Assembly (NCBI GenBank): GCA_040007095.1
Contig: JBDTVS010000162.1
Coordinates: forward strand, 1-64,000
Reading direction: 5' to 3'
Length of the DNA: 64,000 nt
Origin: JBDTVS01 sp040007095
Lineage (GTDB): Bacteria > Acidobacteriota > Vicinamibacteria > Vicinamibacterales > CAVVIG01
Part shown: positions 19,801 to 38,100 of the stretch, in pieces
Position numbering within the stretch: position 1 is the stretch's first letter
Layout of the letters: each line of letters opens with the position of its first letter
Position numbers and translations under genes: made by a program
The notes under the pieces: generated by a model
What the model was told of the DNA's origin: nothing
Databases searched by the model: none
Seen by the model: the letters and a program-made list of their open reading frames with translations, nothing else

Positions 19801-20167
19801 ACCCGTCCCGTCGATGCTCCCGGGACAACGCGTCGATTCGATCGGCCTGCTCCGCCGGCGTCAGTCCGGCGAGGTCGTGTTGCTCGATTGGCAGCCGCAC
19901 GTCGCGCAGGACGACCTGCAGCGGCTTCTCCAGCCCTTCCCAGTGGAACGCGCTGCGCAGGACGTGGTGATCCTCGAGCAGGCTCTGCCAGGCCCGACCG
20001 AAAGCGTCGACATCGAGTCGCCCCTCGAGGCGCCCGGTGATCTGCTCGACGTACATGCCCGCACGCGGCGCCTGGACGCAATGAAAGAGCATGCCCTCCT
20101 GCACGGGCGACAGCTCGTACAGGTCCTCGAGGTTGGCGACTTTCCCCGTGCTCATGACCTCGTTCAT
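16895..20167 (-). CDS. NRPS single module, C-A(Ser)-T, D-residue acceptor type
   Basis: A 1090-residue module. It opens with LEDLYELSPVQEGMLFH, the form typical of condensation domains that carry a communication-mediating acceptor and take a D-configured donor. C has HHLQLDGWS near 150, A has YTSGSTG near 620, and T has GGQSLLAM near 1007. The code from FDVSVWELF, TVHFVPSQL, IICSGEAL and NLYGPTEAAVD is DVWHISLVDK, a serine code. The protein upstream ends in an E domain with a TPSDF tail, the matching donor type. The tail here (RLRQQRARKTG) is Arg-rich and precedes a KS-starting protein. Both ends overlap neighbours by ATGA. A second in-frame ATG four codons in is also possible. Confidence 0.93.
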   Translation of the reverse strand: MNEVMSTGKVANLEDLYELSPVQEGMLFHCVQAPRAGMYVEQITGRLEGRLDVDAFGRAWQSLLEDHHVLRSAFHWEGLEKPLQVVLRDVRLPIEQHDLAGLTPAEQADRIDALSREHRRDGFDLSRAPLMRVALLHLGPDRHQFVWTHHHLQLDGWSVPIVMAEVIAAYSALRDGREPPHESRRPFRDYIAWLQRQDGDASERFWRGYLAGFAEPTHLAGADRTTPAAGSHDVAERQLSRSSSVALEHFARQHLVTMNTLVQAAWAIALGCHTGSRDVVYGAAVAGRPAELSGADRMVGMFINTLPVRVRIDPAARVVDWVRELQQQQAAARAFDYSPLVDVQRWSPLARNTALFDTVLVFANYPAPREMTSEDGRLRLADVRAFERTSFPLTIFGFPESPLRLRATYDGHRFDRTKILRLLDHLAEALNGISASDAQTRVGAVRVLPAAEEALAVTRFNATTRRWPDDENPSLDEWIAAQVRRTPDALAVADEQSALTYTQLWGRAEGLAAQLRRLGVGPETIVAVCLDRSVHLLVAVLGVLRAGGAYLPIVPGEPRVRRQWMLADAGARVVVTSRTLASAGELPAAHVVCVEDVQALEPSGRSLGSSGVGLQAAYVIYTSGSTGKPKGAINSHAGIVNRLRWMQAAYTLVADDVVLQKTPVSFDVSVWELFWALGTGARVVLARPEGHKDVAYLIDRIVRAGVTTVHFVPSQLDAFLSHPDVAQCRSIRRIICSGEALGFDTKEAALRLLPWAEVHNLYGPTEAAVDVTSWRCERGGPRPVPIGRPIANTQLHVVDDGLTAVPIGVAGELMIGGVNVGRGYLGRPDLTAARFVPDPYGPPGSRLYRTGDRARYREDGAIEYLGRQDFQVKLRGFRIEPGEIESVLRGVDGVQECVVLAREDRPGDVRLVAYVVGTAGGETLRAATRGQLPDYMVPSVVVSMPALPRLSNGKLDRAGLPAPDASRPYLRTAFRAPRTPLEQTIAGIWRDVLGLDQVGMDDNFFDVGGQSLLAMRVWGKLREAVPAAMDVAIVDLFAFPTIAALAARLAGDGSAIEPASSAEAAHAQRLAGVDRLRQQRARKTGIESSR

Positions 20168-23100
20168 TGGCGCAACCGGGCGACGAGCTTGTCGAGGTCA
20201 CGCTGACTCACCGATGCGGCGGCGAAGTCGGACGGCGTATAGCCGCCGGCCTCGCCCGATGTGCAGTGCTCAATCAACCGCGTCAGCTCGCGCTGGAACC
20301 GGTCCGCGATCGACCGCGTCGTCTCGGGCCCGTGGGCGGGGCCGTGGATCCAGCGCACCACCAATCGCGAATCGATCACGGTCGCGATCACCTCGATGAG
20401 GTGAGGCCGCGGGCCGTCGCCCCGCAAGGTCCCACAGCGGTCCGGAACCGCGCGCCACCCCGCGCCCTCGCGTGTCGCCACTTGTCCCAGGTAGTTGAAG
20501 CTGATCTCGGGGGCCGGTGCCGACCGCATCGCCTCGCGAAGGCTGTCGTCGTTGCTCATATACCGCAGCACACCATAGCCCAGACCACGCTGCGGCACAG
20601 CCCGGAGGAGCTCCTTGACGTGCTTCAGCGCCGCGCCGCCCAACGCGACGCCCTCGAGATCGATCCAGAGCGGATAGAGCGTCGTGAACCACCCGATCGT
20701 TCCCGACACGTCCACGCCAGGCGCGATCTCCTCGCGGCCGTGACCTTCGAGGTCGATGAGCGCGCGCCGCTCCCCCGTCCACGAGCTCAGCGTCTCGACC
20801 AACGCCGTCAGCAGGACGTCCAGCGTCCGGGTGTTGTAGGCGGAAGGCACCCGCTGCAGCAAGGTCTCCGTCGCCGCGCGATCGAGCATGCGTTCGATCC
20901 ACGACGCCGAGCGCTCGTCGTTCTCAGCCGACGCGATCACGCGGTCCCTCGGCAGCCGCTTCGCGACGCCCCGACCCGGATCCAGCCAGTACTCGCGCTC
21001 GCGCAGCAGCGCCTTCGAGTCGGCGTAGGGCACCAGCACAGAAGCCCAGTCGGCGAACGATGCCGGCGGGGCCGGGACATCGGGCGGGCGCTCGCCGCGA
21101 GCCAGCGCCGGGTACACGCGACCGAGTTCCTCGAGGAGGATCCGCCACGACACGGCATCGACGATCAGATGGTGCAGGACGAGGAGCACCCAGGGAGGAT
21201 CGACCGGGCCGAAATCGAGCACCGCCGCGCGCACCAACGGCGGCGCATCGAGCGCGAGTGATGCCTGCACACGGTCGGCGGCGGCCCTCGTCGCCTCGTC
21301 TCGCTGCGCGGCCGGCACCGTCGCGAGATCGATTCGCTGCACGGCGACCCGCGGATCGAGCGTCATGGCCCGCTGCTGCCACCCTTCGGGCGTTCGCGTG
21401 AACCCCAGAGTGAATGCATCGTGACGGGCCATCACCGTCGCGAGCGCCTGCTCCAGCGCGTCAACGTAGACACCCGACGCTGCCTCGAGCATCAACGCCT
21501 GGTTCCAGTGATGTGCGGCGGGAAGATCGAGCCCGAAGAACCACTGTTGGATCGGCGTCAACGGCACGTCCTGCCGTCCTGCGCGCTCGCGCCGCGGCGC
21601 GGACGCCACCTGCCCGGCCACGGCAGCGAGCGCCTCGATCGTCTGATAGCGGAAGAGGTCGGCCGCCGAGAGGTAGAGCCCTTGCGCGCGGGCCCGGGAC
21701 ACGACCTGCAGGCTCAGGATGGAGTCGCCGCCAATTTCGAAGAAATTGTCCCGGACGCCGACCTCGGCGCGGCCGACCACGTCGGCCCAGATCGACGCGA
21801 GCGCGGCCTCGGTGGCCGTCCGGGGCGCCAGGAACGCCTGGACAGCCTTGTCGTCAACCGATTCCGGACGCGATCGCCGGTCGACAAGCTCCAGCTCACC
21901 GCCGGGCCGTCGGCGGACACGTTCTCCAGTCCGATAAAGGCGCGCTCCCGGCGGGCCGAACGGGTCTGGCACGAATCGCTCCGCCGTGGCGGCGGTTTGC
22001 TCGAGATGGCCACTGCCGACCGCGACACTTCCCAGATACAACTCCCCTACCACGCCGACGGGAACCGGCTCGAATCGCCGGTCGAGCACGTAGGCCGTCG
22101 TGTTGCCGAGATCGATCGGGCTCGCGCCTGGCGCCTGGACGATGTGTCGTGCGAAGAGATCGACGACGGCCGCCAGTGGTCCAGGATCGACGTGCGCGCG
22201 GCTCGCTGCGAGGGAGCGCTCGCGGGCGGCGTCCGACATCATCGGCAAGGCATCGATGACCTGATCCGGGTTGGCCACGGCATACCGCAGCAGGACGACG
22301 AACTGCTCCGCGAGCCGACGGATCGTGTCCGGCTCGAACAGCTCCGTGCTGTATTCGAACGTGCCGAGCTGCCCGTCCGCTGCGCGTCCGATCGAGAGGC
22401 TCAGATCGAACTTCGCGGTCGCCGTGTCGAGCGGCACGGTGGTCAGCGCCACGTCGCCGATCGCGACCGGCATGGGCGTGGGCGTCGCGGTGGTGAACAT
22501 CACCTGGAACAACGGGTTCCTCGCGAGATCGCGCGTGTGGACGAGGCGATCCACCACCATCTCGAACGGCAGCTCCTGGTGGGCGAAGGCCGCGAGCGTG
22601 ATCTCACGGACGCTGGCGAGCAGGTCACGGAACGTCAGGTTCCCTCGCAGCCGCGTTCGCAGGACAAGGCTGTTGGTGAAGAACCCGATGAGGCCGTCGA
22701 TTTCCGGACGACCACGGTTCGCGATGGGCGTCCCCACGGCGACGTCATCCTGACCGGCGTGGCGGCCGAGCAGGATCTGGAACACCGCAAGCAGGATCAT
22801 GAACGGCGTCACGCTCTCGGCGCCGCAGAGCGCGTCCACTCGCGCCGTCACCTCCGCAGGAATTGCGAACGACAGCGCCGCGCCCTGCAACGTCGGCACT
22901 TCCGGCCGCGGCCGGTCCGTCGGCAGGTCGAGCACCGCCACGTCCTCGAGCTGCTGCGCCCAGTACGCCAGATGCCGGTCGCATGCCGCTTCGTCGAGCA
23001 CCGCGCGCTGCCACGCCGCGTAGTCCGCGTACTGCACCGGAAGATCGGGAAGTGAGGGAGTCCTGCCGGCGGTCGACGCCGCGTAGCTCTCGGTGAGCTC

Positions 23101-26100
23101 ACGGACCAGAATCTCGACGGACCACGCGTCCGACACGATGTGGTGCATCGACACGAGCAGGATCGCGTCGCGGTCGCCGAGCTCGAGGAGCAGCGCCCGG
23201 ACGAGCGGACCGCGCTCGAGGTCGAATGGACGCGCGGCGTCTTCGTCCACCAGCCATCGCACGGTGTGCTCGCGCGCGACCGCTTCCGTGGCCCGGAGGT
23301 CGTGCCGAACCAGCGGGATCGTGGCCACCGCTTCGATGATCTGGTGCGGCTTCCCGTCGGCGCTTTCGAAGCGCGCGCGCAGCACTTCGTGCCGTTGAGC
23401 GACCGCAGCGAGACTCCGCTGCAACGCCGCGGCATCGAGCGACCCGGCGAGTCGCACCGCATACCGGATGTTGTAGGCGGCGTTCGAGACGTCGAGCTGG
23501 TGGATGAACCACAACCGCTGCTGCGCGAAAGACAGCGGCGCCGTCTCCGGCTGCGCGCGAACGGCGATCGGACGTTCCGTCGGCACCGGACCGCCGGCTC
23601 GTTGCTGTTCGAGGTGAGCCGTGAAGGCCGCCACCGTGGGGGCGTCGAAGATCGCGCGCAGGGGAATGTCGATCCCGAACGCCGCGCGCGCGCGGGCCAC
23701 GATCCGCGTGGCGAGCAACGAGTGACCGCCCAGATCGAAGAACCTGTCGTCGCGCCCGATCTCGGACCGGCCCAGCACGTCGGCCCAGATTGCGGCGACC
23801 AGTTCCTCGGCGGCGCCCTGCGGTGCAGACGAAAGGTGGACGTGGCGGGCGGCCAGCGGCCGGGCCGCGAGCGCGCGGCGATCCACTTTGCCATGCGCCG
23901 TGAGCGGCAGTTCCGGCACGCGCTCGAACACCGACGGAATCATGTGCGCGGGCAGTTCGCGCGCCAGGAACGCGTCCCATGGCGTGCCGTTACCGCCGGT
24001 CACGGCACTGGTCACTCCAACGGGATCCGCCTCGACGACGAAGGCCACCAGACGCGCGCCGCCGGACGGTGCTTCTCCCGACGCCGCTCCCGACGCTGCT
24101 CCCGACGGCTGCGCGACGACGGCGCATGCGGCAACGGCGGGGTGACGGCGCAACACCGCTTCGATTTCGGCGGGCTCGATACGGAAGCCCCGAATCTTCA
24201 CCTGGTCATCGAGCCGCCCGAGGTACTCGAAGACGCCGTCCTCTCTGTACTCGCAGCGGTCGCCGGTCCGATACAGTCTCGCACCCGGCTCGTCTCCGAA
24301 CGGGTCGGGTACGAACCGTTCGGCGGTCAGGTCCGGCCTGCCGTGATAGCCGCGCGCGACGCCCGCGCCGCCGATGAACAGCTCCCCTGCCACACCGATC
24401 GGCACGGGACACACGGCGCGGTCCAAAATGTACAGCCGCGTGTTCGCGATCGGCCGGCCGATTGGGACGGCCGCCCCCCTGGGCGCTTCGAGACTCGCGT
24501 CGTGGACGCAGCAGCCGACCACCGTTTCCGTCGGCCCGTATTCGTTGATCAGCCGCGTGCCGGGCGCGTGCGCGCGCCAGAACGCCAACGGCTCCTCGAG
24601 CAGCGCCTCGCCCCCGATGACGAGCGCACGCGTCGCGCCCGGCGCATCTGACGGCGAGAGCAGCTGGCCGAGCGCTTCGACGTGCGCGGGGGTGAGCTTG
24701 ACGAGGCTGTAGCCCGGACCGGATGCGAGGCGGGCCGCCAGGCCTTCGACGCCGTCGCCGGCCGCGACGATGTCGATGCACGTTCCCGTCAGAAGGGGCG
24801 GAAACACGCTCGTGACGGTGAGGTCGAACCCCAGCGGCGTGTGTAGCGGGGATCCATTGCCGGCAGCCACGTCGTACGCCGCCACGGCCCACTCGAGGTA
24901 GTTCGCGAGGCCGCGATGCGTGATCATCGCGCCCTTGGGCTGGCCGGTGGAGCCGGACGTGTAGATGATGTAAGCGAGACTGTCGCCGGTCAGCACGGCA
25001 TCCGGGTGAAAGCTGGTCTCGTCGGCCCATGTATCGTCGAGCCCGATCCCGCTCGTGTCCGCAATGCCGAGGCGCACGACCGAGGACGGCAGCCAGTCAG
25101 TGTCGGCATCGAGGTCGGCATCGAGGTCGGCATCGAGGTCGGCATCGAGATCGGCATCCGCGACGACGAGACGCGCGCCGGAATCCTCGATCACGAAGCG
25201 CTTCCGGGACGAAGGATACGAAGGATCGACCGGCACGTACGCCCCGCCGGCGCGAAGCACGGCCAGCATCGCCACAACCGCCTCGGTGCTCGGCGGGAGC
25301 GCGATCGCGACCCGCACCTCCGGCTGCACGCCACGCGCGCGCAGCAGCCGGGCGCATCGCTCGACGCGTGCCGCGAGTTCGGAGAACGTGACGGACCCGC
25401 CCACGTCGCGGATCGCGATTGCGTCCGGCGTCGTGGCCGCCTGCACCGCGAACCGCTCGTGCGCGAACGCGCCGAGCGGGGCCTCGGTCCGGTTCCACTC
25501 GCGGAGCACGCGCTGACGCTCGCGGTCCTCGAGCCACGGGACATCCGCGATCCGCCGGAAGGCCGGCTCCGCCAGACCCATAAGGACACGCGCGAACTGA
25601 GCGAGCAGCCGATCGATGGTGACGCCGTCCACCCGGCGTGTGTCGTAGTCGGCCTTCAACACCAGCTCATCGCCCGGCACCACCACGATGGTCAACGGAT
25701 AGTTGGTCTGCTCTTCACTGTCCGCGTGCTCGATCGCCAGCCGCGTCGAGCGGGCCGACTGCGCCGCGTCAACGGGATAGTTCTCGAACACGACGAGGCT
25801 CTCGAAGAGCGCCGTGTCGCGCGGCAGGCCGCTCCATCCGTGGATGGACGTCAACGGTGTGTGTTCGAAGCGACGCAGATCGGCGAAGCGAGCCTGCAAC
25901 TCTCCGAGCCACTCGACGACGCTCGCGGCCGGCAGCACGCGTACCCGAACGGGCAGCGTGTTGATGAACAGCCCGATCATCGTGTCCGCGCCGGGCAGAT
26001 CCGCGGGCCGGCCCGAGACGGTGGATCCAAATATCACGTCGACGTCGCCGCTGTGACGGCTGGAGACGATGGCCCAGGCGCCGAGCGCAAGCGTGTTCAA

Positions 26101-26999
26101 CGTGAGCCGTCGCTCGCGCGCGAGCTGCTGCAGGAGCCCCGTCTGACCGGCCGACAGCCGCCGGACCGCGCTGGCCATCGCGGGCGCCTCGCCCGCCATC
26201 GTGTCTGGTGACATTGGGCCTGGCATCGTTGCTGACATCGTTCCCGACGACGTGCCTGACGCGGTTTCTGACGCGGTTCCTGACGTTGTTCCTGACGTCG
26301 TTCCTGACGTTGTTCCTGACGTTATTCCTGACGTTGTTCCTGACGTTGTTCCTGACGACGGCAGGGGCGTCGGTCCTGCGACACCGCGCAACTCCTCGCG
26401 CCAGAACCGTTCGCTCTCGCCACCATCGGTCCGAGCCCGCAGCCACGCGACGAAATCGCGAAACGGACGCCGTGCCGGCAGCGACGGAACCGTCCCGACC
26501 GCGAACGCGTCGTAGAGCGCGACGAGCTCCGCGAGCACCTGCGGAACACTCCAGCCGTCCAGCACCAGGTGGTGATGGGTCCAGACCACCTGGCTGCGAT
26601 CTTCGGCAAGACGGAAGAGCGCGACGCGCATCAGCGGCGGCCGATCGACACTGAACCCCCGCCGGCGATCCTCGCGCAGCCACCCGGTCAGCCGGGCCTG
26701 CTGCGCGGCCGCCGGGACGTCACGCCAATCCTCGTACGTCCACGGCAAACGCGCCGTGCGGTGCACGACCTGAAACGGCGGCCTCCGGCGGTCCGAGACG
26801 AAGCTGGTCCTCAGCACCGGATGACGATCGATCAGCGCCTCCCAGACCCGTTCGAACACGGATGCGTCGACGTCGCCGCGGACGGTCGCGCTCACCTGCT
26901 GGATGTACACGCCGGATTCGGGAGCGAGGAGGGTGTGGAACAGCATCCCCTCCTGCGCCGGAGTGAGGGGGTACATGTCCGCGATGGTCCGACTCCGGC

Positions 27000-27003
<4 letters not shown>
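20164..27003 (-). CDS. NRPS, C-A(Asn)-T-C-(A remnant)-T-E
   Basis: About 2279 residues. The first module is complete: a C domain opening IADMYPLTPAQEGMLFH with HHLVLDGWS near 146, A with YTSGSTG near 683, and T near 1090. Its code DLTKVGEVGK is an asparagine code. The second module has C (HHIVSDAWS near 1291), then only about 130 residues of A-domain debris, then an intact T (GGDSILSLQ near 1756) and an E domain (HHLIVDAVSW near 1948, EGHGRE) with a TPSDF donor tail. The A remnant keeps A6/A7-like pieces (GELYLG, YRTGE) and lacks the AMP-binding and specificity motifs. Twelve-base tandem repeats expand three loops: residues about 215-258, 615-634 and 965-976. I chose the ATG at 27003 because it overlaps the upstream stop as ATGA; upstream codons are shadow. 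The position is predicted to be D-configured, but cis loading looks impossible. Confidence 0.93.
21840..22240 (-). other. Deleted adenylation domain (A-domain remnant)
   Basis: Between the second C domain and the second T domain of the Asn NRPS, a normal A domain of about 500 residues is replaced by about 130. What remains is an entry fragment (VVDLFARHIVQAPGA) joined directly to NTTAYVLDRRFEPVPVG, GELYLG and LYRTGERVRR, the segment around core motifs A6-A7. Core motifs A1-A5, which include the P-loop YTSGSTG and every substrate-pocket position, are absent. So are A8 and the A10 lysine motif. The frame is uninterrupted, so this is a clean internal loss in a translated protein and not a frameshifted pseudogene. 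Confidence 0.9.
24074..24109. repeat. 12-bp tandem repeat, about 3 units
   Basis: Three imperfect copies of a GCTCCCGACGCC-type unit encode an Ala/Ser/Gly-rich loop (GAASGAASGEAPSGG) near the end of the Asn A domain. The reading frame is preserved because the unit is a multiple of three. It is the smallest of three such expansions in this gene. Confidence 0.7.
25102..25161. repeat. 12-bp tandem repeat, 4 exact units plus 1 variant
   Basis: Four identical copies of GTCGGCATCGAG are followed by one diverged copy. On the coding (minus) strand they encode an Asp-Ala-Asp-Leu repeat in the Asn A domain, between the A2 region and the A3 nucleotide-binding loop. The identity between units suggests recent slippage expansion in a surface loop. 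Confidence 0.9.
26228..26359. repeat. 12-bp tandem repeat, 11 units
   Basis: Eleven consecutive 12-base units of the type GTTCCTGACGTT run without a gap. The central ones are near-identical and the outer ones diverged. On the coding strand they give a Thr/Ser/Gly-rich insert (GTTSGTTSG pattern) inside the first condensation domain of the Asn NRPS, at about residues 215-258. The number of units is a multiple of a codon triplet, so the frame survives. Confidence 0.92.
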
Positions 27004-35075
<8,072 letters not shown>

Positions 35076-35103
35076 GTATGGTTCCGGATCGATGCTCCGG
35101 CGG

Positions 35104-38100
35104 TCAGGCGCCGCCGGCACGCCCAACGGCGCGCGTCGCTACCATTGGTGGACTCGCCGCGGGCGCCTCGCCGGGCGCTCGCAGGACCTCCAGATAATCG
35201 TCAATCTCGCCGGCGGTGAGCTGCGCCACCGTGATGAGCGTGTCCGCGATCTCGTCCACCACCGCGCGTCCCCCGGTCGCGCGCGCCAGGTGGTCCACGA
35301 GGCCCGCGATCGTCGGCGCTTCGAACACGACGCGGACGGGCACGTCCACACCGAATGTGCGCCGCACGCGGCTCACGAGCTGCGTCGCGAGCAGCGAGTG
35401 CCCCCCGACCTGGAAGAAGTTGTCGTTCACCCCCGCGCCGTCGTGGCCGAGGACTTCCTTCCAGAGCCCCGCCACCACGATCTCGGCCGGCGTCTCCGGC
35501 GCCCGCGAAGCCGCCCGCGCAGACGTCGGGACGTCGGTGGGCGCCGGCAGGGCGCGGCGGTCGATCTTTCCGTTGGGCGTCAGCGCCAGCCCGGGCAGCA
35601 CGATGACCACCGCTGGAACCAGGTAGTCCGGCAGACGCGCCTGGAGGAACGCGCGGAGCTCGTCGGCCGTGACCCCGCGGCCGGCGATGGGAACGACGTA
35701 GGCGACGAGGCGCTTGTCCACCGGCGTCGCACCGTCGACAATCACGACGCTCTGACTGACGGCGGGATGGTGGTTGATGGCGGTCTCGACCTCGGCCGGT
35801 TCGACGCGGAAGCCGCGAATCTTCGCCTGGTCGTCGAGTCGCCCCTTGAACTCGATCGTGCCGTCGGGCCCATAGCGCCCGACGTCGCCAACGGCATAGA
35901 GCCGTGCGCCGGGTTCGTCGCTGAACGGATCCGGAATGAACCGGCTGGCGGTGAGATCAGGACGGCCCAGGTACCCGCGCGCCACGTTCGTGCCGCCGAG
36001 ATACAACTCCCCGTAGACGCCGACAGGCACCGGCTTCAACTGCGTGTCGAGAATGTACACGCTCGAATTCGCGATCGGCCGGCCAATCGACGGCCGCGAA
36101 GGCCAGGATGCCGGCGGCCGGCTCAGCGTGAACGCGGTGATCACGTGCGTTTCCGACGGACCGTAGTGGTTGTGGAGCGTGCATCGATCGAGCGCAGTGA
36201 AAAGATCGACGATCGGCTTGGTGATCACCAACTGCTCGCCGGTGGTGATCACGTCGCGGAGCATGGAGAATCTCTGCGGATCGTGCGCGAAGTGCTCGGC
36301 CCACTGGTGCAGGACGACCACGGGGAGGATCGCCGTTTCCACTCCGTGGACCGCCAGCAGGGGGAACAGCTCCTCGGGATCGCGGCGCCACTGCTCGGGG
36401 ATCATCATGAGCAGGCGGCCCGACGCCCACGCGGCAAACATCTCGTGGAAGCTCGCGTCGAAGCTGAGCGACGCGAACTGCAACATCGCGGTGCCGCGCG
36501 CGAGCGTCTGGAGGTGCCAGCGAATCAGGTTGCCGAGCGCGCGATGCGAAAGCGCGGTGCCCTTCGGTCGTCCCGTGGACCCCGACGTGTAGATCACGTA
36601 GAGGAGGCTTTCCGGATGGACATCGACGCCGGGATTCGTCGCCGGCTCGAGCCTCAGCGCCGCGCGTTCCGCCTCCACGTCGACGATCGTCGCGGCGGAG
36701 GCCGGCAGCCTCCCGCGGGTCGAGGGCTGCGCGAGGACGACCGGCGCGGCCGTGTCCGAGACCATGAATGCCAGCCGCTCGGCCGGATAGTCCGGATCGA
36801 GCGGCACGTATGCCCCGCCGGCCTTCAACACGCCAAGCACCGCGACCGCCATCTCAATCGATCGCTCCAGACACACGCCGACGAGAACGTCCGGACCGAC
36901 CCCGCAACGCCGCAGCCGGTGCGCGAGCTGGTTCGCCCTGGCGTTCAACTGCGCGAACGTGAGGGTGTCAGCGCCGAAAGCCACGGCCGGCGCATCGGGG
37001 ATCCGCGCCGCGACCTCCTCGACGAGCGTGTGGACGCAGGTCGGCTCCGGATACGCCACGCGGGTGCGGTTCCACTCGACCACGATCTGGCGCCGCTCCT
37101 CTTCGGACAGCAGGTCGAGTTCGGCGAGGCGCGCGTCCGGGTGTTCGCAGGCCGATCGAAGCAGGCTACTGAGATGCATCGCCATTCGCTCGACCGTCGA
37201 CCGATCGAACAGGTCGCTGTTGTAGTCCAGCGTCCCGTCCCACCCATCCGAGGTTTCGTCGAGCGACAGATTCAGATCGAACTTGGCCGTGCCGGTCTCG
37301 GCGGGCAGCCGATCCACCGCCAGCGCGCCAAAGCGCGGACGCTCGGCCGGAGCGTTGTTGAGCGCGCACATCACCTGGAACAGCGGGTTGTGGCTGGAGT
37401 CGCGTTGGGGCTGCAGCTCCTCCACGAGGCGTTCGAACGGGAGATCCTGATTGTCGTAGGCCCCGAGTGCCGTCTCCTTCACGCGCTCGAGCAGCTGCGT
37501 GAACGTGGGGTTCCCCGACAGGTCCGCACGCAGAACGAGCGTGTTGGCGAAGAAGCCGATGATCGGTTCTGTCTCGCTGCGATGGCGGTTGGCGATCGGC
37601 GACCCGACCGTAATGTCGTCCTGCCCGGTGTAGCGGTGCAGGAAGACGCCGAACACGGCGAGCAGCGTCATGAACGGCGTCACGCCCGCGCGCCGGCTCA
37701 CGGCGGCGACGCGGTCGGTCAGATCGCTCGAGACCCCGAACGGCACGGAGCCGCCGCGGAATGTCTGGAACGACGGCCGCGCGCGGTCGGTCGGCAGGTC
37801 GAGCGGCGGGGCTCCAGCCAGGCGCACGCGCCAATAGGCAAGTTGCGCATCGTAGAGCGCACCGGAGACGTGTTCGCGCTGCCACACGGCGTAGTCCGCG
37901 TACTGGAGCGCCAGCTCGGGCAGGGGCGAAGGCCGCCCGTCCGCCAGCGCTTCGTACAGCGCCGCCATCTCGCGCAGCAGCACACCCATGGACCACCCGT
38001 CGCCGACGATGTGGTGCATGGCGAACAGCAGGACGTGGTCTTCGGGACCGAGCCGCAGCACGCATCCGCGCAGAAGCGGCCCCCGCGCGAGGTCGAACGG

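Noticed and set aside
26228..26359. Possible CRISPR-like repeat array
   Set aside because: The 12-base units are contiguous with no spacers and are translated in frame inside an NRPS, so this is a microsatellite.
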